64,000 nucleotides of DNA from Platismatia glauca (Eukaryota > Ascomycota > Lecanoromycetes > Lecanorales > Parmeliaceae). The stretch lies in assembly GCA_963556305.1 (NCBI GenBank), contig OY745763.1:740293-804292 (forward strand). Reading direction: 5' to 3'. The translations under genes and the position numbers were made by a program. Every line of letters starts with the position of its first letter. Within the stretch, counting starts at the first letter, position 1. Positions 46,617 through 57,974 of this stretch are shown here, piece by piece. The notes beneath the pieces were generated by a model that made no database searches, was not told the DNA's origin, and worked only from the letters and a program-made list of their open reading frames with translations.

Positions 46617-47662
46617 CGACGACAGGGGACTTGTGGAGACTCACACGCTCGGCCCCCTTTCCGACTCCCGCATCAGCCTGCACACTTCCCCGTGAGACGC
46701 GTCCCCCGTCGAGGGACCCAAAGAATCAGACGGCACAGGACCACCACCGAGGCGTCTACTCCGCGAACGGGGCCACAAACTCCCGCCGACGACCCCGCAT
46801 GGAAACACGCAGGACGGGGAAGGGAAGAGCTTCGAACATCCGCTCCCGGGGCACAGGGTCCGAGTGGGCATCGAGAACAAACTCGCCGTGGCCTCGAGCG
46901 GAACTGTTTCGGTTGGCGCGGGCGTCGAGATCTATCCTTCGATAGCGTGTGTCCCAACGGAAAACGTCCACGCATCGTGCCAGCCGTGCACCGTGACCCG
47001 TAAAGGCGTGCGGTACACCCGCGACGGCGCCTCGATGTGTACGGAATGCCTGTGAAACGCCTAGTGAATCTCTCCATGTCCATGTACTCGCCCCGTAGAT
47101 GTAAGCTATGGCCAGCGACCACGGATCCCCCCCCACCCTCACGCCTTCGTGACGGAGGTCTTGAGTGTGCGTTACTCGTTCCACCCTTCCCCGGGCCCAG
47201 GACGAGCTTCGAGATATCATATGGAAGACGGCGGGGGCCTTTCCCAAGCATCCGACGGCCGTTTGTGGACACCATTGACAGCGTGATTTCTACTGATTGT
47301 ATCACATGAGCATAACAACGGACGGTTGTATGTGTTGATGAAAGAGCCCACAGCTTGCCTGAGATCTTCTATTTACAAGTACGGACGACCATGTATCTAC
47401 AATCATGGACCCGATTATACACTCATCATGAACAAAAATTGATGGTATCTCGCTCTCCAAGTAACTTTGTCTGTGATCCAGCATATAAAAGATGATCGCT
47501 TGCTAGACCGATTGAAAAAGCACACGTCATCCTCGTCGAGTGCATGCACGCTCATCACCGCCTGCCACTCCGGGCCAACGCAAACCGTCTGAATGTCTCC
47601 ATGCTCTCCTTGCTTGCCTCGGCCCCGGCACTTCTCACGCCAGCACCTTCACCAAGCCCTGA
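46617..47662. other. GC-rich block and 3' flank, no confident gene
   Basis: 46617-47240 is distinctly GC-rich and open in several frames on both strands. The plus frame 46696-47055 ends with a C-x2-C-x16-C-x2-C pattern (CQPC ... CTEC) but lacks an obvious start. 47310-47662 is ordinary spacer downstream of the large minus-strand gene. Confidence 0.4.
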
Positions 47663-50600
47663 TCAGACAAGAACGCCTTGGTGGCGGCTGGATACCATGG
47701 CGGTTTCCGCGCGCATTAGTGACGGGCCAGAACCAACACGCTTGCGCTGGATTTGGAACGATTGGGTTTGCGCATGGCGTGGCCTGGGGATTGGCATTTG
47801 AGTTTCATGCTGAAAAGAAGATACAGATGGCCTGGGAGGTGAAGCGAGAGAGCTACAGCCAGGCTGCTGCGTCTGCTGAGAGGCTGATTGATTTCGAGAA
47901 GGTGGTATATTCGAGGTAGAGGTCGGCTGTTGTGCGGTCGACTGAGGGTGTAATGCCAGCGGATTTGGGAAAGGGCCAAGATGGCTAGGAGTAGGCGTAA
48001 AGGCTTGATACGTTTCAGGAGTGAAAGCTCTAGCCAGAGACTTAGGCCGCTCAATATGCTCGTAGAGTGGAGCAGGTTTCGCAGCTTCTTGACTATCGAC
48101 AGTATCTCTGACTTGGTTTCTCAGAAGAGCTTCCCCGGCCGATTTTCGACGTTGAGACCAAGCGTGGCTCTGGGTTCCCCAACCGTCGTCCTTGGCGGAT
48201 TTGGCCTCGTCAGTTTCACCAGTCAGACTATTGGGTTCTTGTCTCGGTCTCTCGACAGTATTAGGGCTCTTCCTCTCGAGCGATCCGTTGCTCCAGAGGT
48301 CCGGGACTATCTGGCTAGCTTTGGTCTTGCGCGATGTAACACCTGCACCTGACTCAGAAGGATATGGGACCGCCTTTCGCCCATCAATTTCACGCGAGGT
48401 AGGGGCTGGCACTGGCGCTTCGACTATCATACTATGGGGCCGAGACCTTATGATTTCGGCTTCTCGTCGCTGAACCTGTTTCGCTGAAGGGAGAGCTGGC
48501 ACTGGCGGGGCATCTTCTATCAAGGTGCTGCGAGGTCGAACCAACTGTCCGGAAATGCTGTCGTTGAATGACTCCGCCCTTATTGCAGAGGCGCTGTGGC
48601 TTCTTTGTCGGTCGCGGGCCCATTCGAGGTTGTGCGTCTTGAGATCCACTGCAGCCAAAGCTGGAACAGAAGGCATGTCCAGGAACATTGTTTGAGAGCG
48701 CAATCTTGCGCCGGACAAAGATTTAGGTCTTGGCATAGCAGTACTGATTTGATGCGGATGCCAGTTTTTGGTGTTCTGTGTTTTGTGAAACGTCGATGTT
48801 GCAATGTCGTAGGGGCTATTACCCAGAGATTCGGTCACGGTTCCGAAGTCTGCGATAGTCACCAGTGTGTCGTGTCTGCTTTGACCCTCAGATGACCTCG
48901 CTCTCGTTCTGGAAGCGGGGCGAGAGCGGGTGGACCTCTGCCTGTTCTCGTCTTTCCTGAGTTGCCTTTCGAGGTCCTTTCTGTCCTTCTGCAGTCTTCT
49001 TTCCAGCTCTTTCTCTTCCTTCAGTAGTCGTTTGTCGATTCCTTTTTCTTCTTTAACCAGCTTTTTCTGCTCCTTTCTTCTCCTGCCACCGCCAAATTCA
49101 GACCAACTAGGGGATCTTACCAGATCCGAAGCTCCCCATTCATCCTCCTCGGTAACAAACGTACCAGCTCTGGGCTTGGAGGAGTCCGTGGGAAATGATC
49201 TCAAAGGGGCAGAGGCCGCTTCAAGAGCATTTGCGGGGGACGGAAACCGAATCGGCGCGTCATGAGTCTGAAACGGAGAAAAGGTCCTATCTGCAGTTGT
49301 ATGCTGCGAGCTTGGAAAAGTGTGCTCAAGAAGGGGGAATTGGCTGAGCCTGTTTGCGTGCCTCGTAGCGATAATTGAAGGTATACGAGGTATGTTCGCA
49401 TCGGTAAGCTCATGGAATCCTGTGATGAGGTTCACGGGTGGAGGCTGTGACTTTGGTCTTTGTTTCTGGAGCTTGCGTATTGGTATTCGAAAAGAGGATC
49501 GAGCGGAAGATCTGACAGTCTCAAAGGCCTGAGGTGGGGGTGAATGGGAGACCTTGGTGTAAGGGACTGGATTGCTTCCACCTTCAATGCAAACTTCGAG
49601 GGAAGGAGCATTTGTCAATGAAGCGTACGAAGAGTACCCACTGTCTTGTTGAGGTATCACCAAAGCGGCGCTATATTTCAAAGGCTGAGATGACAGGACG
49701 GAAAGACGTTCGGGTCGCCACGTCGATGGCACGTTTCCATTTACAGTGAGCTTTCGCAGAGCGTCTTCCCTTGAGCCGCTGCCATTTCCAGCACGCTGCA
49801 CCTCAGCATCATTGATGAACGGTCTCCGCATTTCTTCTGCGGGACGCTGTGACTGTGGTAAGATCTCCCTCTTGTCTTCAAGCGATGGGTAAGAGAATGG
49901 ACTGCCGTCAAGTTCTGCAATATATTCATCTGCTATGTCCGAGGCGCCATTGGGGGACGTTCCCCCGACATGAAAGCATTCGTTAGGCGTCCTCCTCTCG
50001 ACAGGACGAGCTTTGGATGACCCTATTTTTAGGGGAGACGAGTCTTTCGATGTTTCCCCTTCGAAGTCCTTGGTTTCGTCGCATGATTCATCTTCAAAAG
50101 CGAGAGCTTCGTTGGGTTTGACTACTTCAATAGGGCAGGTTTTGCATGATTCCCTTCTGCGAGGAAACGATTCCTTCGACGTTCCTTCTTCTAGAAGTAT
50201 GCCAACCGGTTTTTCCGTTCTGGAAGGAGCTGACTGATCGGTTGTCCCCCATCCAACACGAGCCACTTGATCGGCTGTTTCTCTTGAAAAAGGGAAAGAT
50301 TCATTCGATGATTCCCTCTCGAAAGGTAAAGATTCGTCTGAACTGCATGGGACTTGATTGCCTGTTCGTATGCCAGCCTCAATTTTGCTCTCATACTTCA
50401 AGGGACTCCCACCCCTCGGGGGTAGAGGTGTGGCATGATCGCCATCCCCAGCCACACTTCCTTCCGATGCTGTATAGTATTCCTCGTGTGTTTTGGACTC
50501 GGGCGTTGCTGAGCGACATGTCAAGTCCGGAGGATGGTCCCCCAATACGGGCGAACTAGCTCCATTTGTAACCCTTAATGTGCCCAGTCGCAGTCCTCCT

Positions 50601-51364
50601 AGTTGCAAGTAATGAAGATCGCATGGGGTAGATCTCCCATCTTCAGCTACGGTCAATGCTGCGAGATGAGAGAGAGGTGAGATCTCGGGACGCGAAGGGT
50701 CGTAATAGTAATCATGAGCCGGTGGTGGTTTGGGAGGCTTTCGCAGTATATCGCTGGCATTTCTAGTGGCAATACCTGGTGTGTAAAGTGATTTCCTACG
50801 GAGTGGCGCCATCAACGAGTCAACGTGCCTGTCCTCGTCCACTGGCGTGGAGACGTGGTTCTGGGCTGCTAGACTATCATGGTAGACTCTTTGTTTGATC
50901 TGGTCCGCTATCATGGCTGACTCTTCGGGGTCCACTCCTTGAGACTCTGTCGAGCGTGTGGAAAGCAGTCCCGAGCTCGACGAATTTGAGAGGCGTGTTG
51001 CCGATGCTTTGGCACTGTGGAGCGGCGTAATGGAGGAAGCTGTGCGTGATATTCGTTTTCTGACGTCGCGTGCTGCACCTGCAAGGCCAGTCGGTGCCTC
51101 TTCCTCGTCCGATGAAATTTGAACAATGTCATGACCCGAGCCATACAGGTAGGCTCTGATTTTGCTCCGGGATTTGCTCCGGCTTCTACGCTCGCCGTGG
51201 GAATCCACGACGACCGCATCTCTACCAAAGTAGTCCTGATCAAAGGAATTGTGAGGTGACGATGGCGTGGTAGGCTGTTCATTGAGGAGATTTGAAGAAG
51301 ACATGCTCGTCCGAGGCTTGGACAGCCGTCGGGGGCCGAAGTCGACATTTGATGAGTCCTCCAT
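47663..51364 (-). CDS. Large disordered fungal protein of unknown function, 1233 residues, single exon
   Basis: An uninterrupted 1233-residue frame starts MEDSSNVDFGPRRLSKPRTS. It is Ser/Pro/Arg-rich with no catalytic domain I recognise. Visible parts are an N-terminal basic/RS patch (SRSKSRSKIRAYLYG), a conserved-looking helical stretch (IADQIKQRVYHDSLAAQNHV), a degenerate repeat of SSxESFPFxRE type around residues 355-470, a strongly charged coiled coil (KKLVKEEKGIDKRLLKEEKE, continuing ELERRLQKDRKDLERQL) around 800-850, and short repeated RPRS and APPVPALPS motifs towards the C-terminus. Such proteins are widespread in filamentous ascomycetes and often cytoskeletal or cortical, but nothing here proves a role. 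Confidence 0.85.
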   Translation of the reverse strand: MEDSSNVDFGPRRLSKPRTSMSSSNLLNEQPTTPSSPHNSFDQDYFGRDAVVVDSHGERRSRSKSRSKIRAYLYGSGHDIVQISSDEEEAPTGLAGAARDVRKRISRTASSITPLHSAKASATRLSNSSSSGLLSTRSTESQGVDPEESAMIADQIKQRVYHDSLAAQNHVSTPVDEDRHVDSLMAPLRRKSLYTPGIATRNASDILRKPPKPPPAHDYYYDPSRPEISPLSHLAALTVAEDGRSTPCDLHYLQLGGLRLGTLRVTNGASSPVLGDHPPDLTCRSATPESKTHEEYYTASEGSVAGDGDHATPLPPRGGSPLKYESKIEAGIRTGNQVPCSSDESLPFERESSNESFPFSRETADQVARVGWGTTDQSAPSRTEKPVGILLEEGTSKESFPRRRESCKTCPIEVVKPNEALAFEDESCDETKDFEGETSKDSSPLKIGSSKARPVERRTPNECFHVGGTSPNGASDIADEYIAELDGSPFSYPSLEDKREILPQSQRPAEEMRRPFINDAEVQRAGNGSGSREDALRKLTVNGNVPSTWRPERLSVLSSQPLKYSAALVIPQQDSGYSSYASLTNAPSLEVCIEGGSNPVPYTKVSHSPPPQAFETVRSSARSSFRIPIRKLQKQRPKSQPPPVNLITGFHELTDANIPRIPSIIATRHANRLSQFPLLEHTFPSSQHTTADRTFSPFQTHDAPIRFPSPANALEAASAPLRSFPTDSSKPRAGTFVTEEDEWGASDLVRSPSWSEFGGGRRRKEQKKLVKEEKGIDKRLLKEEKELERRLQKDRKDLERQLRKDENRQRSTRSRPASRTRARSSEGQSRHDTLVTIADFGTVTESLGNSPYDIATSTFHKTQNTKNWHPHQISTAMPRPKSLSGARLRSQTMFLDMPSVPALAAVDLKTHNLEWARDRQRSHSASAIRAESFNDSISGQLVRPRSTLIEDAPPVPALPSAKQVQRREAEIIRSRPHSMIVEAPVPAPTSREIDGRKAVPYPSESGAGVTSRKTKASQIVPDLWSNGSLERKSPNTVERPRQEPNSLTGETDEAKSAKDDGWGTQSHAWSQRRKSAGEALLRNQVRDTVDSQEAAKPAPLYEHIERPKSLARAFTPETYQAFTPTPSHLGPFPNPLALHPQSTAQQPTSTSNIPPSRNQSASQQTQQPGCSSLASPPRPSVSSFQHETQMPIPRPRHAQTQSFQIQRKRVGSGPSLMRAETAMVSSRHQGVLV

Positions 51365-52276
51365 GGGGAAATCGGGTTCTCAATCAATTCTCCGAGGGCG
51401 AATATGCGAAAAAGACTGGATGCTGGGAAGGTATGTGATTCTCCAATCGAGGACTGGCAGGAGATGCAATTGATACTTTTATGGCACGCTAAAACAAGGC
51501 TGCAGAGAGGGGCTGGCAGTGATCAGTGAGAAGGCTGGGACAACCTGTCAACCATCCCCTGGCGCCGGAAGTCTGGCTACAAGGCTGTATTTCCTTCACC
51601 AGGAGTGTGCGCACGGTTAGAAAAAGGTGAGGTGCGCATGAAAGAGTGAGTGAAGAAATGCAATGATGAAGACGAGGAAAGATGAGGAGATGGTCCAATT
51701 TAGGCGTGGGCCTCATGGGGAGACGGGCAGAGCAACAGGCGATTACGCAGGTAAACAGGATCTCAGCCACAGTGACAAGGGACTCGACGCTATCTAGATC
51801 TACAGCACCTTACCCATCATGGGCAAGTGGCCGCTGTTTGTTCCCTGCTTTTCCAGCATTCAGGCACATCTTTCCCGCCATGCAGTCTTGAGTAAATCTT
51901 GACCCGCAGATGATCGACCGACTCAGCCACCGCTAACGAGCACGACATGCTAACGGTAATCTTACGGTCTTTTCTAGCGGGGCAAATCATCGCGTCTCCC
52001 CAGTGAGTCCCCACAATCACTCGAATCATAAAGTCATGCAACTATACCTATAGTTATGATAACAATCATGCAACCAGACCGCCATACAGCCATTCAGTGA
52101 TACAAGCAATTGCTCGAAATAGATTATTGCAAGGCTGTCCGGACCGAAATCAGCTCCGTGACTCGCAAAGAAGAGATCTAGCCCCGTCATGAGAAACGAT
52201 TATATCAAGGACCAAGGTTCGATGCTCGTGCAAACGGTGCGAGGTCCCGAACCGCCAGTGGAGCAGTAACGGTGAC
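51365..52276. promoter_or_regulatory. Divergent region between the large disordered-protein gene and ATG10
   Basis: 912 bases between start codons on opposite strands, so both promoters lie within. Nothing else recognised. Confidence 0.45.
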
Positions 52277-53262
52277 ATGGCAGATAATTGGCCAAAGGAG
52301 ACCGGCTTCATATCGAGAGGAGCCTTCGATGAGGCCTGTCACGCGCTGGCGCGCCGTTCAGACTCAAGGTCCAGCGATATCCGCTTAGAGACGCGCAGAG
52401 AGGTAAGCTCGCCTGGCCGACAAACTTTCATCTATCATCTTCCATTTCTGTCATGTTGTTATTTTAAACAATTTCCGTTTTTTCCCTTGGCTTCCTTCCT
52501 TCTTGTTTCGGGTAGTCAGCGCAGAGGCAAGGTCTGCATGTTTTCTCCCATGCTCATGTCCATCTAGGGAGAGCACCAGTACCTCAAGATAACGCGTCCT
52601 CTGCGCCCCAGAATCCATCCCTCGGCACACTCAGGATCCACCAAGCTCTTCTCCGCTGCGCAACATCCTCACAGCATCCACGATCCCAGCGGTGTCGAGG
52701 AAGAAGACGAGGACGTGAGCTCAGGATTTCGATTTTGAATATCCCGAGCCAAAGTGCAAATTCTAATCCGTAGCCAAAGATCGCCATTCACCATTCTCCC
52801 CAGTCCAGCATAGTCTCATCAGTAGAATACCACATTCTACGATCTACGAGCTACCGTGTTCCGGTCCTCTACTTCTTCGTCCACAACTTCTCACCTTCGC
52901 TGCTCCAGAGTGTAGACACCGTTTACGAAAACCTAGTACCGACGCACCTTCAGTCTGCAGTAAGAAATCTGGGTGTCATGGGTGGTATTGGTATGACTGT
53001 GAGTAGTCTCAAGGGCCTTGTCTCTGGCATCTGTAAGAGGGGTTAATCGGTCGAATTATTGCAGAACCACCCATTAACAGACATTCCGTGCTTTTGGGTG
53101 CACCCTTGCAATTCGGCTGAAGCTATGCGTGATATCTTGGGTGGGGTCAACGGGGAAGTCAGTCCGGTCGAGTATCTGATCTTATGGATCGGGCTAGTGG
53201 GTAGTGCTGTCGGCCTGACCTTGCCTAAAGAAATCATTTCAAAGAGGGAGAATATGAATTGA
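52277..53262 (+). CDS. ATG10: Atg10, E2-like enzyme of the Atg12-Atg5 conjugation system
   Basis: Transfers Atg12 from Atg7 to Atg5 in autophagosome formation. Four exons (52277-52402, 52568-52714, 52804-52998, 53065-53262) encode 221 residues. The product begins MADNWPKETGFISRGAFDEA, continues HQYLKITRPLRPRI, SSVEYHILRSTSYRVPVLYF and GMTNHPLTDIPCFWVHPCNS, where the Cys of HPC is the family's catalytic cysteine (the usual HPCxT is HPCNS here). It ends in SPVEYLILWIGLVGSAVGL, typical of filamentous-fungal Atg10. The exons are small and all introns are phase 0. Spliced reconstruction is needed to see the gene. Confidence 0.88.
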
Positions 53263-53586
53263 CTGCAGTCATACGAGACGAATCAGCAACACTCAACTCC
53301 TCCCATGATGCCATTCTCATATCAAGGCAAGCTGAATCTCAACATATATCCCATGTTGCAAACCTCAAACACGTACACATGGCCGTTGGAACCATTAGAT
53401 ATTACTAAAACCCGACCGTAATGCAGCTTCACTATCCAGAGAGAGCTAGCAAGCTCTGCTTCGTAGCAGTGACGGTATTGAGGAAATCACCACCCAGACC
53501 GCCAATTATTATCCTCTCCGCTCATAATCAAACAGAAGCCCAGGTCAGGCTACAAAGCTAGCTCCGTTGACCTTCTTCGGCTCATT
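53263..53586. other. Convergent spacer ATG10/ArfGAP gene
   Basis: 324 bases between two stop codons; nothing recognised. Confidence 0.5.
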
Positions 53587-56500
53587 TCATTGCCCAGGTC
53601 GGACCGCCAGTCGGCCGCCCATGCTATTTCTCTTCTGCAGCTTCGCTTGACCGTCCTTGCCACCCTCTATGCCAGTCGGGCCGGCGCCACTGTTTCTGTT
53701 TATGTTCGGCAGAGCAGTGAGCGTGTCTACGCCTTTGCCGGTTTTCTGATCGATGTACAGCTGTGCGTTTGAGGAAAGTGGAAACGCAGGTAGAGTAGAC
53801 GGGATAACAGCACCGTTCTGAACCAGCAGTTCGGCAACAGGGAAAGCAATGATTGTTTTCTGACCACCAGATATCGTCTTGGCGTTAGATGAGGATACAG
53901 GTGAAGGGTGGGCGGAGCCCGCTGGGGCAGCTGGATCCGCGGCTGCCAGAGCGAGAAAGATGGAGTGCGTGTTTCGGGAACGGTCGGTAGCGTTTGGATT
54001 TGCGCGCAGCGCCAGAGCGTAGAGGACTCCCTGGATGTCGTTCTTTTTAACGGAAGCCAGAAGCGTTTCGTCTGAGCTGGAATAATGAGACTGGGTATTT
54101 GAGCCTATGGGGTTTATGTATGCTCTATCAACATATTTGGCAGTGATGAAGCGAAGACGCTGCTCACGCGTCGCCTGTGGTGAGGGTTTCTGGTTGGGGT
54201 CCAAAGTAGCTTCCCACACCATGTTAGAGATACGATTGCCGATCTGGAGCAAGACTTCCACAATGTCGGTACTGAATGAAGTTGTGTCGAGAGTCAGGGA
54301 GCGGACTTTGGATATGTGGGTGCCAAGAGAGCGGTGAATGCCGCTGCATTCAATGCACAGCACAATACCTAGGTTGATAGAGACCCACTCAGTCTTTGCT
54401 TCGGAATTACAATCAGCGCACCACCGATTGCCTTGATCGTTGTCTCGCACTATCTGGAGAAGTTTCGAGGGATCATCTTCAAAGCTGTTGCTATCCGTAC
54501 GAACAAAGGTAGGTCGTGCGCCGACCGTGCGATGCCTATGTACGTTGTTGGCTGCACTTGCGTTGGAAGGTGATGGATGATGATGTCCAGAGTACGATGA
54601 GCTTTTGCCGGTGAGTATAGAACCAATATTTCGATGAGCAGTCCTCTCCTCAGTCGTCGAAGGTGTAAAGGGTTGAGGTTGATTCCTGCCCTCGACCGCA
54701 TTTTGCAGGGCATTGTTCAAGGCATTTATCCAATTGTTCATGTCTTCTTCCGACGTTGCTTGATAGACGCGCTTGTACTGTGGCGTGATGACTTCGAAGC
54801 AAAACCTCCGTTCTGCGCTGCGAGATTCCCGGACCGAGGCCATTCGCAAATCGATCGGCTCCATATGAAGATCGAGCCTTTGTTTCCAGTTACTGTACTC
54901 GGATAATTTACCCTGATCGAGTACGATCCAGAATCTAATACATTAGTATCTGACCAGATATACGCTAGAGAGTCTACATACTTATGCCATGCTTGTTTGT
55001 TGAGGCCCTTGGGATCGACGTGGGAGCCAGGTCTGCTTAGAGCCCAAAGTAACCCTTCCTTCTTGTGCTGGACCCTGTCTTGACTGACGGTGCTATTATG
55101 ATCCCTTTCTTCAAGGTCACGGAACCCTTTGAACTTGTCGGGACTGATCACGGGAACACCGCTGCTAGGTCGACTGGTGGGCGCGGATGGAACACCATGA
55201 GTGGAGTTTCGTGCAGACAAAGTTGAACCATGTTGTGACGCGGTCGAAGAAGAGTAGTGAAGACCATTTCGACCATTACTATCAGCCCGTGAGAGCTCAG
55301 ATTCTTGGGCGGAGGTTCCGTTGGCATTGGACTGAATGGGTAGGATGTTAGATGCATCAGCTTCAGGCTCGACGTAAGTCTTGGTGTTCATCTCCAGATT
55401 TCTTCGCTTTTCTTCCCTTTCAGTCCGCTGAATTTTGTACTCCTTGTCAGCTTCCCTTACTTCATGAATCAAGACCTCTAATTGAGGGGCCATCTCTCCA
55501 ACTTTCTTTGCAGTCGACAGGTAGCTCTTCGATTGGGTCTCTGCGTATTTGGTCAATTGAGAGAGCACTTCCTGCTCCTTTCTGCCACCATGCAAGTCTT
55601 GCATAAAAGACGAATAGTCAAATCTTTTGAGTTCAAAATTTCTCCTCTTCGTTTGATACTTTGAGTCACTTTCGTTTCGCTTCTTCTCCTTCAACGAGTC
55701 TTGACGTTGGCCAAGGTAGCGACTGACATACGCATAATAATCCTTACTCTCATCTTCAAAATCCTTCTTCTTAGCTTCTGCTTGCTTGATATCGATATTA
55801 TATATCTTGGACAGCGGATCGATGATGAGTTTCTGCAAATGCACTGTATTCTGCTTTTCGTACTGGAGGATTTGACTGGCAATCTTTTCGAAATAGTGCT
55901 CGAGTGCTGGCTGGATGGCATTTGCGTTTGACGCCGATGCTTCTCGAAGCGCTTCCATGAACGCAGATACAGCAGCATTGCATTCGACCTGAGCTACCTG
56001 AGCTGCTTCGGCTTTACGCAAGACCTTCTTCATCCTTGTCCGCATGTTCCCAGTCTTTTGTTCCAGTGCTTTCATCGTGGCTCGAAACAGGGGTCCGTCT
56101 TCAACAGCGCTCATGTCTTCACCAGGCCGCGGACATGAAACCCCGACTACCACTAGATCCTTAGTCGAAACCTGTGGAACACCTAAGCTAATCTCTCCAG
56201 GTTCGATAGTGGGTGATGGTAGCCCCATGTCCGTTTGATCCGACTCACTTGGCGCAGAGATTATAGATTGTGACGATGGGATTCGGAGTCGTGGAGGTAC
56301 AGTTAGCTCAAAATATGGCGAAGGCGTTTGGGGGCTAGTGAGCGTTCTTGGTGTGTTCTGTACCCAAAAGCTGAACAATGCAAGGGTTTGAAGCTTGTGG
56401 GCCCTCTGATCGTATTCAGAGAAGCTGCAAGCATTACGCCAACCTCCGCCTCGATCTTCGGTAGTCTTCGGCGGACGCCATTTCCATGACCACTCAAATT

Positions 56501-57103
56501 TTGCAGACGGGCTACCACCTGTCGAAAAGTCGCCGACTAGCTCCACGTTGGCATTCTTGTGGAGGTTTGGATCCGCGTGAAATTCTCGAGTGACTAGATT
56601 ATCGAGGTCCTTGTTGTTCGATGCGAAGGCGAAGGTAAGGCCATTGATGAATGTATCGATACCTCCTGAAGCCCCTGGCAAGCCGCTTGGACTTTGACGG
56701 ATCACGAAGGTGAAGTTGAATATGAGATCGTCGTCGTTGTTTAGCCGGAACAAGAAGGACGGTAGAGGCGATGTAGGAGAAGATTCGGGGTCCTGGAAGA
56801 CGGACCTGGTCAGCCAGGTGTTTCTCTTGCATTAAGGATTCCTTTTACCTGTATGTACTCTACAAGGCTTTCGTCGCCATAGTCCTTCCTGGCAATGATC
56901 CTAGTCGCAGGGTATATGTTGGGGACAACATTGAGCAGGATCTTTCCCTTAGAATTTAGAACGGTGAGGGATGCAATAGATACTGTTATTCCAATTTCAG
57001 TCTGGGAAGTAGGAGGGCATTGTGAGTTTGGGCACTCACGGCGACTTTGGTCTCGAAGGACTAGTGCTCCTCCGTCTTCCGTTCGACTGCTGACATTCCC
57101 CAT
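53587..57103 (-). CDS. BAR-PH-ArfGAP protein (centaurin/ACAP type)
   Basis: Exons 57103-57040, 56982-56849, 56792-54982 and 54934-53587 encode 1118 residues. The start MGNVSSRTEDGGALVLRDQS is potentially N-myristoylated (Gly2, Ser6). An N-terminal beta-rich region (LFRLNNDDDLIFNFTFVIRQ) is followed by a BAR domain (about residues 290-520), a PH domain (KEGLLWALSRPGSHVDPKGL through YKRVYQATSEEDMNNWINAL) and an ArfGAP zinc finger (NRWCADCNSEAKTEWVSINL, then CIECSGIHRSLGTHISKVR) with its arginine finger. Two ankyrin-like segments follow (DETLLASVKKNDIQGVLYAL). Family members inactivate Arf GTPases on curved membranes; the S. pombe relatives are Cnt6/Csx2. Confidence 0.93.
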
Positions 57104-57974
57104 ACTCCGAGGCCTGAGGGTAGAGACAGGACTGCGGGTAGCCGAGACCTGATACTTGCACTCCCGCTTGAGACCTCAACCAACTCATGTGATCATTTGT
57201 GAAATGTGCATATACGAATGTTGACTGATATTCGTGAAGCGGAGAGGGCCGCGGCTTTATTGGATTCTTGTATGAGAACCGTATTGGTAGTAGTGCATGA
57301 GCATCTCTAGATTTGTTAAGCGATACGGTGTATAGGACTACTACAAGCCAATATGTGGTGGTTCTCTTAGGTATCAGTTTGAGACACCAGCTTCGCGGGC
57401 GCCAAGACATGAGGTGGTCTCCGTACATACGGTACCTACCTACTCAGGCCGGTTTTTCAGGAGCGCGCACTTCTCGCAGGTAGCAACAAAGCCTGTACAC
57501 CTCCAAATCACGGAAGTCTTGATGACATCACCACGAACGAGACTTAGTAGATGATTTGAGTACAAATATTCTGGAGAACTATCTTTTCTACATTTTGCAA
57601 AGAAAAATCTTTTCGATTGCTGTCGTGGTTGACAAGCTGTGGCCCCTTGAAATACTTCAGGGTGTGCAGGCTTTTTTGCTACCCGCAGAGAGTGCGCGCT
57701 CCTGAAAAACCGGCCTGAGTAAGGGGTAATAGAAACGTGGGGATACCACTAGCGCCGAGCCTATGATGCTTTATTCAATCGAGATCCTCAATGCGCTTAT
57801 GTATAGCAATAATACGGGAAGACGGTGGAATATAGGTCTGCTGCTTTTGAAAGAATTCGAGACATCTCACTGGGCACACGAGCCTTAGATAAGTGCAGAA
57901 TTCTGATCGCTATGCATGCCCCAAGGTCTCCATTACCCTACTTCATCGCCATGCGCCTGAGACTTATTGACCCT
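57104..57974. other. Spacer between ArfGAP gene start and PUP3 stop, containing the MITE
   Basis: 871 bases, both genes on the minus strand. The ArfGAP promoter must lie between 57104 and the MITE or extend into it. No other gene seen. Confidence 0.5.
57443..57719. mobile_element. 277-bp MITE with ~59-bp terminal inverted repeats and TA target duplication
   Basis: 57443-57501 and the reverse complement of 57661-57719 agree at 52 of 59 positions; the outer 29 bases (starting CTCAGGCCGGTTTTTCAGGA) are identical. TA flanks both ends (57441-57442 and 57720-57721). No coding capacity. The TIR differs from that of the element at 6.1 kb, so this is a second family with the same TA preference. It lies upstream of the ArfGAP gene and downstream of PUP3. 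Confidence 0.85.

Noticed and set aside
46673..47305. 210-codon minus-strand frame rich in Arg and Gly
   Set aside because: Composition is typical of the antisense of GC-rich DNA. No domain, and no splice or start support.
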